Assembly: GCA_045591095.1 (NCBI GenBank)
Contig: JAZNSF010000027.1
Span: 1-64,000, forward strand
Source of the DNA: SIG440 sp045591095
Lineage (GTDB): Bacteria > Bacillota > Clostridia > Monoglobales > Monoglobaceae
DNA length: 64,000 nucleotides
Direction: 5' to 3'
Shown here: positions 1-7,832 of the stretch, one piece after another
Layout of the letters: each line of letters starts with the position of its first letter
How positions within the stretch are numbered: position 1 is the first letter of the stretch
The notes under the pieces: model-generated
Databases searched by the model: none
Told to the model about the DNA's origin: nothing
The model's input: the letters and a program-made list of their open reading frames with translations, nothing else
Position numbers and translations under genes: made by a program

Positions 1-1016
1 CTGTCATTTATTGCCTCCCACAGTTCAAGACCAAGGCACTGCATAAGAATGCCATAGCCTATGTTCTTTGTAAAATAGTCACTGTATTTAAAAAGTATGC
101 TAAGCATATCAAGCGGAGCGCTATCGCTCACTGCATCCGAAATCCGCCCGAGTCTTGCCTTTATATCAATATTTACAATTTGCCCTGCTTCAAGTCCCTG
201 CCTGATGCAAAGTATATCACGGAAAATATCCGTCATTACGTCCATCAAAAATTCAAAGTCATCCTTATTCTGCCTAAGGAACAAGGTAAAGTCATATATA
301 GTCTTGCGCCTCCCATCAAAAAGCGCAAAAATATGGTCAATAAGTCCAGTGCGAAGTTCAGCTAGCTCAGTTTTTTCGATCAAGGTGATTGCTTTTTTTA
401 TACTTCCCCGACACATTTTAGAGGTAAGCTGTATCTTGCCATCATCAAGTTCTTTGTATCTGCTGTGCAAGTATGTTTCTACCTCCTGCTCTGAAAGCGG
501 ATACAGCTTTAAAGCTGTAACCCTTGACAAAATTGTAGGTAAGAAGCTGTTTGCATTTTCAGCAAGCAAAATTATAGTGCAATACTCTGGCGGCTCCTCC
601 AAAATCTTTAAAAGGCTGTTTTGAGCATAGAGATTCATCGTATCTGCCTTTGGAATAATATAAATTTTACGCTCTGCCATAAACGGCTTTATATATACAT
701 CAGCCTTCATTTTGCGGATTGTGTCGACCAATATATCGGTTGACTTTTTTGACGGGTCATAAAGCTGATTTGTAACTATGCTTATGTCGGGATGATTTCC
801 GCTGCTACTTTTGCTGCAGCTTGGGCAAAGTCCGCAGGAATCATATTCCTCAGGGTTTTCGCACACAAGCATTGAGGCGAAAGCCTTCGCCAAAGAAAGC
901 TTACCCAATCCCTCGGGGCCCTCTATCAAATAGGCATGTCCCACACGGCCTAGAGAAATTGCACTTGTGAGCAAGGTCTTTATTTTGTTATGCCCGGTTA
1001 TCTCCGAAAAAAACAC
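1..1016 (-). CDS. holB: DNA polymerase III subunit delta' (partial, C-terminus beyond left edge)
   Basis: This is the clamp-loader subunit that helps load the beta clamp on DNA. Reading from the GTG at 1016, the protein starts VFFSEITGHNKIKTLLTSA and has the delta' hallmarks: a GHAYLIEGPEGLGK loop (a degenerate P-loop), then a four-cysteine zinc site of the form C-x8-C-x2-C-x2-C near residues 65-80, followed by HPD. The frame stays open for 338 codons to the window edge. Family members are usually about 310-340 residues, so little is missing. The start is chosen for the AGGATAGG sequence just upstream. It lies 14 nt after glyS and is probably co-transcribed with it. The family call is firm. 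Confidence 0.9.
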   Translation of the reverse strand, partial: MFFSEITGHNKIKTLLTSAISLGRVGHAYLIEGPEGLGKLSLAKAFASMLVCENPEEYDSCGLCPSCSKSSSGNHPDISIVTNQLYDPSKKSTDILVDTIRKMKADVYIKPFMAERKIYIIPKADTMNLYAQNSLLKILEEPPEYCTIILLAENANSFLPTILSRVTALKLYPLSEQEVETYLHSRYKELDDGKIQLTSKMCRGSIKKAITLIEKTELAELRTGLIDHIFALFDGRRKTIYDFTLFLRQNKDDFEFLMDVMTDIFRDILCIRQGLEAGQIVNIDIKARLGRISDAVSDSAPLDMLSILFKYSDYFTKNIGYGILMQCLGLELWEAIND

Positions 1017-1030
1017 TTTTTCACCTATCC

Positions 1031-2413
1031 TTAAAACTTAATTCTTTCTCTGATATATTCTACCAAATCGTCAATCTTTACGCGTTCCTGCTCCATTGTG
1101 TCGCGCATACGAACAGTAACAGACTTGTCTTCCTCGGACTCAAAGTCGTATGTGATACAGAATGGTGTTCCAATCTCGTCCTGACGGCGATAACGTTTAC
1201 CGATACTTCCTGCCTCGTCATATTCGCACATAAATTCGCTTGCAAGCTTTGAATAAACCTCAAGAGCACCCTCTGAAAGCTTTTTAGAAAGCGGAAGTAC
1301 CGCAGCCTTAATGGGCGCAAGTGCCGGATGGAATCTCATCACTGTACGCATATCATTCTTCTCAGCGTCAACAACTTCCTCGTCATAAGCCTCGCAAAGA
1401 AACGCAAGTGTAACACGGTCACAGCCAAGTGATGGCTCAACGCAGTAAGGAATGTATTTCTCGTTTGTTTCGGGGTCGTTATATTCAAGCTTTTCGCCAC
1501 TGTGATTTGTGTGCTGAGTAAGGTCAAAATCTGTTCTGTCAGCGATACCCCAAAGCTCGCCCCAGCCAAATGGGAACATAAATTCGATATCAGTTGTTGC
1601 ATTGCTGTAGTGCGAAAGCTCTTCCTGCTCGTGGTCACGCATCTTGATGTTTTCTTCTTTTACGCCAAGCGAAAGAAGCCAGTTTTTGCAGTAATCCTTC
1701 CAGTAGCTGAACCACTCAAGGTCAGTGCCAGGCTTACAGAAGAATTCAAGCTCCATCTGCTCAAACTCACGGGTCCTGAAGGTGAAGTTTCCGGGAGTGA
1801 TTTCATTTCTGAAAGACTTACCAATCTGACCGATACCGAAAGGTACCTTCTTTCTTGCAGTTCTTTGAACATTCTTAAAGTTTACAAAGATGCCCTGAGC
1901 AGTCTCGGGTCTTAGGAAGATTTCGCTTTTGCTGTCTTCGGTAACACCCTGAAAGGTTTTAAACATAAGATTAAACTTTCTGATATCGGTAAAGTTGTGC
2001 TTACCGCAATTGGGGCACTTGATATCCTGCTCGTTTATAAATTCAAGCATCTTTTCATCCGACCAGCCGTCAGCCGAAACGCCTGCAGCGTCCTCAATGA
2101 GTTTGTCCGCTCTGAAACGGCTTTTACATTCCTTACAGTCCATAAGCGGGTCAGAAAATCCTCCAACGTGACCTGATGCAACCCATGTTTCGGGGTTCAT
2201 AAGTATTGCAGCGTCAAGACCTACATTGTAAGGGCTTTCCTGGATAAACTTTTTCCACCAAGCACGCTTAACGTTGTTTTTAAGTTCAACTCCCAAAGGA
2301 CCATAATCCCATGTATTTGCAAGTCCCCCATAAATTTCAGAGCCCGGATATACAAACCCACGGCCCTTACAAAGGGCAACGATTTTCTCCATTGTTTTTT
2401 CTGTGTTTTTCAT
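1031..2413 (-). CDS. glyS: Glycine--tRNA ligase, dimeric (alpha2) type
   Basis: Charges tRNA-Gly in the cytoplasm. The 460-residue single-chain form is the class II alpha2 type, not the separate GlyQ/GlyS tetramer. N-terminal GFVYPGSEIYGG and WDYGPLGVELKNN are signature segments; class II motif 2 is visible as FRNEITPGNFTFRTREFEQ, and motif 3 as the GCDR segment near residue 340. The ATG at 2413 gives the usual MKNTEKTMEKIV start; a GTG three codons upstream lies closer to the AAGGAAAGG ribosome site and is a possible alternative. A TTGCGT-17-TATAAT promoter lies about 110 bp upstream. holB follows after 14 nt. Confidence 0.95.
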   Translation of the reverse strand: MKNTEKTMEKIVALCKGRGFVYPGSEIYGGLANTWDYGPLGVELKNNVKRAWWKKFIQESPYNVGLDAAILMNPETWVASGHVGGFSDPLMDCKECKSRFRADKLIEDAAGVSADGWSDEKMLEFINEQDIKCPNCGKHNFTDIRKFNLMFKTFQGVTEDSKSEIFLRPETAQGIFVNFKNVQRTARKKVPFGIGQIGKSFRNEITPGNFTFRTREFEQMELEFFCKPGTDLEWFSYWKDYCKNWLLSLGVKEENIKMRDHEQEELSHYSNATTDIEFMFPFGWGELWGIADRTDFDLTQHTNHSGEKLEYNDPETNEKYIPYCVEPSLGCDRVTLAFLCEAYDEEVVDAEKNDMRTVMRFHPALAPIKAAVLPLSKKLSEGALEVYSKLASEFMCEYDEAGSIGKRYRRQDEIGTPFCITYDFESEEDKSVTVRMRDTMEQERVKIDDLVEYIRERIKF

Positions 2414-2521
2414 AAAAATCACTCAGCCTTTCCTTAATCACAATCCACGTTGCGTTTTCTTTTTAAGGCAAATTGCACTTACAGCAACCACCCAATTAGT
2501 AAAAACAAATATACAAAGTAT

Positions 2522-2550
2522 ATTATACTTTATTTTTAAAATAAACGCAA
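2522..2550 (-). promoter_or_regulatory. SigA-type promoter for glyS-holB
   Basis: On the minus strand, TTGCGT and TATAAT are separated by 17 bp. The leader to glyS is roughly 100 nt, too short for a complete T-box. It lies back to back with the promoter of the plus-strand methyltransferase. Confidence 0.6.
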
Positions 2551-2598
2551 GTAAAATTTTATGATTTTGTAAACTTTTGACGTTCGTTTTATTTTAGG

Positions 2599-2628
2599 TT
2601 GACTAGTAAGCAGAATTAATGTTATACT
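2599..2628 (+). promoter_or_regulatory. SigA-type promoter for the THUMP methyltransferase
   Basis: TTGACT and TATACT are separated by 18 bp, about 35 bp upstream of the start codon. A second TATAAT at 2634-2639 lacks a well-spaced -35. Confidence 0.55.
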
Positions 2629-2663
2629 TATACTATAATTTGAATAAAAACCGGAGGTAATAT

Positions 2664-3785
2664 ATGAAAAAACTGTTACTTACCATTCCCACTCTTTTGG
2701 GTACAGAACAAATCGTAGCAAATGAGGTCAGACACCTTGGATATGAAACCAAAGAAGTAAAGGACGGCAGTGTAACATTCGAGGGAGATGCCGAGGCAAT
2801 CTGCCTTGCAAACATAAACCTTCGTGCAGCCGAGCGCATTATGATTAAGCTTGCCGAATTTAAAGCCACCTCCTTTGACGAGCTTTTCGAGAAGGTCAAA
2901 AAAATCAACTGGGAGGGTATAATCGAAAAAGATGCCGCATTCCCGGTAAAAGGCCACTCAATACGTTCGGTTCTTCATAGTGTTCCTGACTGTCAGGCGA
3001 TAATAAAAAAGGCAATTGTTTCAAGACTTTCAAGCCATTATGGGATTGAACATTTTGAAGAAACCGGCCCGCTTTATCCCATTCAGTTTGCGATTATGAA
3101 GGACATCGTAACAATCTATATTGACACAAGCGGCGAAAACCTCTACAAGCGCGGCTACCGCGAAAAAAGTGTTCTTGCCCCCATGCGTGAGACTTTGGCA
3201 TACTCGATGATTGACCTTAGTTTCTGGCGTGGTGACAGAATGTTTATTGACCCGTTCTGCGGAAGCGGAACACTCCCCATCGAAGCAGCTCTTTATGCTA
3301 CCAACACCGCACCCGGTATTAAGCGAAGATTTGTTGCCGAAAGTTGGCGAAATCATATCCCTCGCGAGATGTGGAAGGATATCCGTGACGAAGCCCGCGA
3401 AAATGCCAGGCCCAACACCAAAACCGAAATTTTTGCATCAGATATTGACCCCGAAGCAATTGCTATCGCAAAGAAAAATGCAGAAAATGCCGGTGTTGCG
3501 GATAAAATCAGATTCAGCGTGTGCGATATGGCAAAGATACAGCCAACAAAAGAAAAAGGCGTGATAATATGTAACCCCCCCTATGGTGAAAGACTTTTAG
3601 ACACTAAACAGTGCGAAAGACTTTATCGCACAATGGGCCGAAAGTTTTTGGAGTTCCCCGCAATGAAGAAGTTTATTCTAACTTCCTACGAACAATTCGA
3701 GCAGTACTACGGAAGCTTTGCCGGCAAACGCCGAAAAGTGTATAACGGAATGTTAAAATGCTATATTTATCAGTACTTTAAATAA
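2664..3785 (+). CDS. THUMP-domain class I SAM-dependent RNA methyltransferase (RlmL/YpsC family)
   Basis: Probably an N2-guanine methyltransferase acting on 23S rRNA, as for the RlmL N-terminal half and B. subtilis YpsC. The 373-residue protein has an N-terminal THUMP region (about 40-160) and a Rossmann methyltransferase domain. The SAM-binding motif DPFCGSGTLPIE starts near residue 196, and the catalytic NPPYGERL motif of N-methyltransferases lies near 304. The start has a GGAGG site 7 nt upstream. It is monocistronic, with its own promoter and a strong bidirectional terminator shared with spo0A. The exact target base cannot be read from the sequence. Confidence 0.88.
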   Translation: MKKLLLTIPTLLGTEQIVANEVRHLGYETKEVKDGSVTFEGDAEAICLANINLRAAERIMIKLAEFKATSFDELFEKVKKINWEGIIEKDAAFPVKGHSIRSVLHSVPDCQAIIKKAIVSRLSSHYGIEHFEETGPLYPIQFAIMKDIVTIYIDTSGENLYKRGYREKSVLAPMRETLAYSMIDLSFWRGDRMFIDPFCGSGTLPIEAALYATNTAPGIKRRFVAESWRNHIPREMWKDIRDEARENARPNTKTEIFASDIDPEAIAIAKKNAENAGVADKIRFSVCDMAKIQPTKEKGVIICNPPYGERLLDTKQCERLYRTMGRKFLEFPAMKKFILTSYEQFEQYYGSFAGKRRKVYNGMLKCYIYQYFK

Positions 3786-3828
3786 AAATAAACGAGGTTC
3801 ATCGTCTTGATGAACCTCGTTTATTTTT
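3784..3828. terminator. Bidirectional intrinsic terminator between the methyltransferase and spo0A
   Basis: A perfect 20-bp stem (arms 3784-3803 and 3809-3828, loop GTCTT) has an A-rich left flank and T-rich right flank, so it can stop transcription from both sides. It overlaps both stop codons. Confidence 0.9.
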
Positions 3829-4630
3829 AGCTTGCATTTTTGATTTGTAATCTCAGCCTGTCGGCAATCATAGCTATAAATTCGGAGTTGGTAGGCTTTC
3901 CTTTTGAGGTTGCAATTGTGTATCCAAAGATTGCGTTCAGTACCTCAGTATCGCCTCGGTCCCACGCAACCTCTATCGCGTGACGGATTGCACGTTCAAC
4001 TCGGCTTGCAGTTGTATGGAAGTCCTCTGCTACTGTAGGATACAGGGTTTTTGTTATCGAATTGATTACATCAAGATTGTCAATAACAAGCATAATAGCA
4101 TGCCTTAAGTACTGATAGCCTTTTATATGTGCGGGGATGCCTATTTCATGGATTATCTCGGTGACCATCGTTTCAACATCGGGATTTTCGCAAATTTCAT
4201 ATCTCTTGCCTATACTGAGGACAGTCTTACTCTCAAAGCTACCAGCGCAAAGGCGATGGATTGTCTTTCTGATACTTTCGTCGCCCATAGGTTTTGCTAA
4301 ATAGTGGTCAGCACCCAGGTTCATACACGTCTGAGCAGTTTTATCATGATTTACTGAGGAAAGAATTATAATCTTTGGCATAAAGAAATTATCAAACTCC
4401 TGCTTTTTGGCTCTGAGTCGCTCCAAAACGCCAATACCGTCAATGTTGGGAAGAATAATATCCATTATTACCACATCCGGTTTAAGTATATCCACCTTTT
4501 CAATCAGTTGATAACCGTTGCTCACAATTTCGCAAACATTTATTCTGAAATCACTTGTAAGTCCCGCAGTAAGCTGTTTGGCATAATTTGTGTCAGTATC
4601 CGCAATTAAGACATTAATTTGTTTTTCCAT
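3827..4630 (-). CDS. spo0A: Sporulation master regulator Spo0A
   Basis: Phosphorelay response regulator that switches on sporulation. The N-terminal receiver (about 1-120) has the phosphoacceptor Asp at about 57 in VVIMDIILPN, and the conserved Ser (IILSS) and Lys (YLAKP). The acidic metal-binding pair, normally Asp-Asp, reads D11-T12-D13. The C-terminal effector domain carries the Spo0A-specific recognition helix SRVERAIRHAIEVAW and the ATSKGKPTNSEFIAMIAD tail. The ATG at 4630 has AAAGGAGC upstream and yields 267 residues, the same length as B. subtilis Spo0A; an upstream in-frame start lacks a good ribosome site. It is preceded by a perfect SigA promoter. Identification is very secure. Confidence 0.97.
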   Translation of the reverse strand: MEKQINVLIADTDTNYAKQLTAGLTSDFRINVCEIVSNGYQLIEKVDILKPDVVIMDIILPNIDGIGVLERLRAKKQEFDNFFMPKIIILSSVNHDKTAQTCMNLGADHYLAKPMGDESIRKTIHRLCAGSFESKTVLSIGKRYEICENPDVETMVTEIIHEIGIPAHIKGYQYLRHAIMLVIDNLDVINSITKTLYPTVAEDFHTTASRVERAIRHAIEVAWDRGDTEVLNAIFGYTIATSKGKPTNSEFIAMIADRLRLQIKNAS

Positions 4631-4674
4631 TTTTTTAGCTCCTTTATTTTCCAATATTTTCCATTTGTACTTAG

Positions 4675-4703
4675 ATTATAACCCCATAATATTAGTTTGT
4701 CAA
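4675..4703 (-). promoter_or_regulatory. SigA promoter for spo0A (perfect consensus)
   Basis: On the minus strand, TTGACA and TATAAT are separated by exactly 17 bp. This is the strongest consensus promoter I see in the window, about 45 bp from the spo0A start. Confidence 0.8.
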
Positions 4704-4747
4704 GTATTATTTTCTAAAATTTTCCAGTTTTTTTATAATATTTAGTG

Positions 4748-4800
4748 GTCACAGTCAACACTTGTCACAATATGTTGTATTTAATATGAAGTTGTCAAAA
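4748..4800. promoter_or_regulatory. Cluster of GTCA-type half-sites upstream of the spo0A promoter
   Basis: On the plus strand, GTCACA (4748), GTCAAC (4754), TTGTCACAA (4762) and TTGTCAAAA (4792) occur within 53 bp upstream of the spo0A -35 box. TGTCAAA differs at one position from the B. subtilis 0A box TGTCGAA, so autoregulation by Spo0A is possible. This is inference from similarity only. Confidence 0.3.
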
Positions 4801-4810
4801 TATTGAAACA

Positions 4811-4829
4811 GGGCACGCTTTGGGTGCCC
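4811..4829 (-). terminator. Probable terminator of murT-gatD
   Basis: Six-bp GC-rich stem GGGCAC/GTGCCC with a 7-nt loop just downstream of the gatD stop. The following T-tract is interrupted, so termination may be weak. Confidence 0.5.
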
Positions 4830-4836
4830 TTAGTGC

Positions 4837-5568
4837 TTATATACGTTTTTGAACAAACTCGTTTGCAAGGATTTCCAGACCATCGTCAATGGGAGTAAGT
4901 CCTTCAAAATCCGGATACTTACGTTTTAGTGCATTACTAAGTATGGTATCGCAAAGCTCAGGGTTTTTGGGAAGAAGCGGTCCGTGTAAGTTTGTCCCTA
5001 TCAGGTTTTTGTCCCAAACACCCTCAAACTCAGCCTTTTCGTCGTTTCCAAAGCCTTTTACAACTCTGCCAAAAGGCGCAAGCTTTCCTATATTTGTTTT
5101 TGCGCTGTGGTTTTCAAATCCCACAACCTTTGTATCTAACCCATCACATTCAATGGCTATATCTCCAATCATTCTGGAGCCGTCAGGCTCTGTTTTTGTG
5201 ACGATATCCAATATCCCAAGGCCGTCTTCCAAAGTCTCACCAAGCTGATAGGTTTTGCCTAAAATATGATAGCCACTACACACCGCCAAAAGTGTGCCGC
5301 CGCTGTTTACAAACTCTACTAGTTCCTGTTTTTCTTTTAAAAGCATCTCGCAAACAAGTTTTTGTTCAAGTTCCAGTCCACCGCCCAGGAAAATAATATC
5401 CGCACTGGATATGCTTATTCCATCGTCATTTTGAGTACGGTTTATTACTTCGGCAGTTATTCCCCGCCACTCTAGACGTTTTTTGAGGCACTCGATATTG
5501 CCCTTATCGCCGTAAAGGTTTAAAAGATCAGGATAAAGATGTAAAATTTTAATTTTATATTCAGACAT
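4837..5568 (-). CDS. gatD: Lipid II isoglutaminyl synthase, glutaminase subunit GatD
   Basis: Supplies ammonia from glutamine to MurT, which amidates the alpha-carboxyl of D-Glu in lipid II. The 243-residue protein is a CobB/CobQ-type class I glutamine amidotransferase: the nucleophile Cys97 lies in LLAVCSGYHILG, an oxyanion-type GGGLELEQ segment lies near 62-69, and the catalytic His is in GTNLHGPLLP near the C-terminus. It overlaps the end of murT by 8 nt, as expected for a translationally coupled MurT/GatD pair. Confidence 0.93.
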   Translation of the reverse strand: MSEYKIKILHLYPDLLNLYGDKGNIECLKKRLEWRGITAEVINRTQNDDGISISSADIIFLGGGLELEQKLVCEMLLKEKQELVEFVNSGGTLLAVCSGYHILGKTYQLGETLEDGLGILDIVTKTEPDGSRMIGDIAIECDGLDTKVVGFENHSAKTNIGKLAPFGRVVKGFGNDEKAEFEGVWDKNLIGTNLHGPLLPKNPELCDTILSNALKRKYPDFEGLTPIDDGLEILANEFVQKRI

Positions 5569-6892
5569 TCTTCTTTTTCTCCTCCTCTTTCAGTATACTT
5601 TCGGTCGAAAACAGCATCGTGTAGTTTACAAGTACATAACAAACCTCTGCATCAGACAGACGAGTGCTCGATATGATGCTTTTCATATCCTCAGAAATTA
5701 TACTAGGCTTAACGTCAGCATACTTAAACCTGAGTCCCAAATCGTATCTGCGCGAGCCTAAAAGCGAAAGCGAATTTAAGCTTTCGTCCGCAATCCGTTC
5801 AAAGTCCACATCCCAAAGCCACGAAACATCTGTACCATCGCTCGGCATATCATTTACTGCAATGATTACGTCTTTTTTGCGCTTGTCCTCGGTCACTGTT
5901 TGTATTGCCTGATTAAAACCCGCGGGGTTCTTTGCTAGGTTCAGTACAAACGGCTTACCCAAATCAAACTCCTGCATTCTGCCGATTTGTGGTTTGTAAT
6001 CCCCTAGTGTATCTTTAAGTCCCTCTATACCCTTACCAAGCACTTCCATCACGCCAAATACCGCTAATATATTATAAATATTATAAAATCCGCGGTAGTT
6101 TAGTTTTAGCTCTTTTCCATTTGCCAAAAAACTAATCCCATCAGAAAGATTGACATTTGTTGCCTCAAAGTTAATTTGTGGTCTTTTGTTTCCGCAAGTT
6201 GGGCAATAATAATCACCAAGTTGGCTGTAATGATAGTAGTTATACTTTTGCTCACTGCCGCAAACAGCACAAAACTTTCCGTCTTTTGCATCGTTTTGCG
6301 GAGGTAGCACCGCTTCACTTATTCCAAAATAATATACCTTCCCTTTATAATCACGGCCAAACCCTGAACTTATAGGGTCATCGCCATTTAGTATAAGCGT
6401 AGGAAAATCTGCATCGGTAAATGCCTTTTTCATAATATCCATAATAGAGTCTATCCTGCCGTAGCGGTCAAGCTGGTCCCGGAAAAGGTTTGTGACAATC
6501 ACAACGTCAGGGCTTATGTGCGAAAATACTTTCTGTGTGTATGCCTCGTCCACCTCAAGACATGCATAATCTGCATCCAGCCTTCCAAGCCAGTCACACG
6601 AAAGTGCAAAAGCCGCTGCAACCCCGCTTTGCATATTTGCGCCAAGCCGGTTGCAGACAACTTTTTTGCCACTCTCACAAAGGGCCGATGCCACAAGGTT
6701 GTTTGTGGTGGTCTTGCCGTTTGTTCCGCATGTCACTATGACTTCATTTTTAACTCTTGTTTTTAGCTTTTTTATTATATCAGGGCAAATCCTAAGAGCA
6801 ATGCTCCCCGGCGTGGAGGTAGACTTTTTCCCGATAACCCTGCCTAAGATTGCCGCAAGCTTTGCCGCCCAGATAGCAAAAAGTAATCTCAT
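5561..6892 (-). CDS. murT: Lipid II isoglutaminyl synthase, Mur-ligase subunit MurT
   Basis: ATP-dependent subunit of the MurT/GatD complex. The 443-residue protein has the Mur-ligase P-loop VTCGTNGKTTTNN near residue 55, a central-domain LEVDEAYTQKVF stretch, and the four-Cys zinc ribbon (CAVC about 195, CPTC about 218) that distinguishes MurT from MurC-F. The C-terminal region matches the DUF1727-type GatD-interacting domain. The start follows AAAGGAG by 7 nt. It is the first gene of the pair, with its own promoter. Confidence 0.93.
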   Translation of the reverse strand: MRLLFAIWAAKLAAILGRVIGKKSTSTPGSIALRICPDIIKKLKTRVKNEVIVTCGTNGKTTTNNLVASALCESGKKVVCNRLGANMQSGVAAAFALSCDWLGRLDADYACLEVDEAYTQKVFSHISPDVVIVTNLFRDQLDRYGRIDSIMDIMKKAFTDADFPTLILNGDDPISSGFGRDYKGKVYYFGISEAVLPPQNDAKDGKFCAVCGSEQKYNYYHYSQLGDYYCPTCGNKRPQINFEATNVNLSDGISFLANGKELKLNYRGFYNIYNILAVFGVMEVLGKGIEGLKDTLGDYKPQIGRMQEFDLGKPFVLNLAKNPAGFNQAIQTVTEDKRKKDVIIAVNDMPSDGTDVSWLWDVDFERIADESLNSLSLLGSRRYDLGLRFKYADVKPSIISEDMKSIISSTRLSDAEVCYVLVNYTMLFSTESILKEEEKKKNV

Positions 6893-6926
6893 CTATGTTC
6901 TCCTTTGTTTGTTTATTCATGTATCA

Positions 6927-6955
6927 ATTATACTCTAAAGTTTCAAAAAACACAA
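6927..6955 (-). promoter_or_regulatory. SigA-type promoter for murT-gatD
   Basis: Minus-strand TTGTGT-17-TATAAT about 35 bp upstream of murT. The -10 is perfect and the -35 is weak. Confidence 0.5.
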
Positions 6956-6971
6956 TATAAATTTTAATTTT

Positions 6972-7481
6972 CTATCCATTATTAAGATTGTAAATATTAA
7001 TAAATTTTATGTTCTTTGACGAGCAAACAACCTGAGAGCCAGTCCCTGACTCTGTAAGTACTATAAAATCCTTTCCAACACTTTCCAATATACCGGTCTT
7101 TTCAACATGGGTGTTTTCGCCAAAAAGAAATTCAACCCTTGCATATCTTCCCACTTTTTGGCAAAGGTATGAGGCTACATCTGTTTTAGTACATATGGGA
7201 CTTTGCAAATTCCCCAAGGAATTTTGCGGCCTCAGTCTGTCCTCTTGCATAAACCCCATTATGGGCATATTGTTTTCTCTGAAAAACACCGCATCAGAAC
7301 CAGCATTTTCGTTATTGCCAGGCTTGATTCTGTCGGATATTTCAGGTGTTTCCAAAGTTCTAAGGCTATTATTCATTTTTGCAGCCGTTGCAGTCTGGCT
7401 GTCCAGTGGCACTGCAATCACCGCCTGCTCCGAAGGCCATTTGGGGTTAGGATTTCGTTTTGTGCAGCCATATCTTCTCAT
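6972..7481 (-). CDS. GerQ-like spore coat protein
   Basis: The 169-residue product has a polar N-terminal half (MRRYGCTKRNPNPKWP...) with no recognised fold, and a C-terminal ~65-residue domain resembling spore coat protein GerQ: KVGRYARVEFLF, then GILESVGKDFIVLTESGTG and a final KFINIYNL strand, matching the GerQ pattern of small beta-strands with 'GIIEAAGRDHIIISDPxTG'. In B. subtilis GerQ is a coat protein needed for CwlJ function in germination. The start at 7481 follows AAGGAGCG; a longer frame upstream lacks a ribosome site. A minus-strand CATATTATA upstream fits a SigK-type -10, but no convincing -35 was found. It sits between spo0A and spoIVB, which supports a sporulation role. Function by similarity, moderate certainty. 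Confidence 0.6.
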   Translation of the reverse strand: MRRYGCTKRNPNPKWPSEQAVIAVPLDSQTATAAKMNNSLRTLETPEISDRIKPGNNENAGSDAVFFRENNMPIMGFMQEDRLRPQNSLGNLQSPICTKTDVASYLCQKVGRYARVEFLFGENTHVEKTGILESVGKDFIVLTESGTGSQVVCSSKNIKFINIYNLNNG

Positions 7482-7549
7482 ATCTTTTCGCTCCTTTTTT
7501 ATTATTTCAGTAATATAATATGTAATTTTAAAAATTTTGAAACAAAAAT

Positions 7550-7579
7550 GCATAAAAAACTGAATTTGCTCCAATACTA
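7550..7579 (+). promoter_or_regulatory. Candidate forespore (SigG/SigF-type) promoter for the small Asn-rich ORF
   Basis: GCATA (5/5 against the SigG -35 GHATR) is followed after 18 bp by AATACTA (6/7 against the -10 CATNHTA). The spacing is the one preferred by SigG. The -10 lies about 50 bp upstream of the ATG. Confidence 0.45.
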
Positions 7580-7629
7580 CTTATGAAAAATCTTAAACAG
7601 ATTTTATAATTTTAAAAGGAGTGTTTTTA

Positions 7630-7722
7630 ATGATGAATCAGAACAAGGAAAACAAAGAAAACAAGAATAAGGAAAACCAAAACAACCAGAACGAATCAAA
7701 GAACAACAAAAATAGCAAATAA
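7630..7722 (+). CDS. 30-residue Asn/Lys/Glu/Gln-rich peptide, possible small spore protein
   Basis: An ORF of two tandem ATG codons then 28 residues, composed almost only of Asn, Lys, Glu and Gln with a few Ser (MMNQNKENKENKNKENQ...). It has a strong AAAAGGAG site 8 nt upstream, a forespore-type promoter, and a terminator 8 bp after its stop, so it looks like a complete transcription unit. It is not in a family I can name. Small size, hydrophilicity and Asn/Gln richness recall gamma-type and minor acid-soluble spore proteins, but no SASP sequence motif is present. Function is unproven. Confidence 0.55.
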   Translation: MMNQNKENKENKNKENQNNQNESKNNKNSK

Positions 7723-7730
7723 TTGAATTT

Positions 7731-7767
7731 AAATTAAAAAAAGAACCTCCAGGTCTTTTTTTAATTT
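7731..7767. terminator. Terminator after the small ORF
   Basis: AT-rich arms 7731-7743 and 7755-7767 plus ACC/GGT around a TCCA tetraloop, with a single bulged A. A run of seven T follows on the plus strand, seven A on the other arm. Confidence 0.75.
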
Positions 7768-7785
7768 ACATATAGATTTTACACA

Positions 7786-7814
7786 CCATATTACTCCGTT
7801 TGATGGGGCAAAAT
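7786..7814 (+). promoter_or_regulatory. Tentative SigF/SigG-type promoter of spoIVB
   Basis: CCATA (4/5 of GYATA), 15 bp, then GGGCAAAAT (8/9 of the SigF -10 GGNNANAHT), 19 bp before the spoIVB start. spoIVB is forespore-expressed in B. subtilis. The match is imperfect. Confidence 0.3.
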
Positions 7815-7832
7815 ATTTAAGAAAGGAGGGAT

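Noticed and set aside
1502..1915. Long open frames antisense to known genes (here inside glyS; also in gltX, gpmI and leuS)
   Set aside because: They lack ribosome sites, resemble no family, and are produced by the codon pattern of the real gene on the other strand.
2414..2521. Possible T-box leader for glyS (a GGGTGGTTGCTG segment near 2490)
   Set aside because: The leader is only about 100 nt, has no stem I or terminator/antiterminator, and the segment does not fit the T-box core.
7482..7549. SigK promoter for the GerQ-like gene
   Set aside because: A CATATTATA -10 is present but no AC-type -35 at 16-17 bp; too weak to annotate as a feature.
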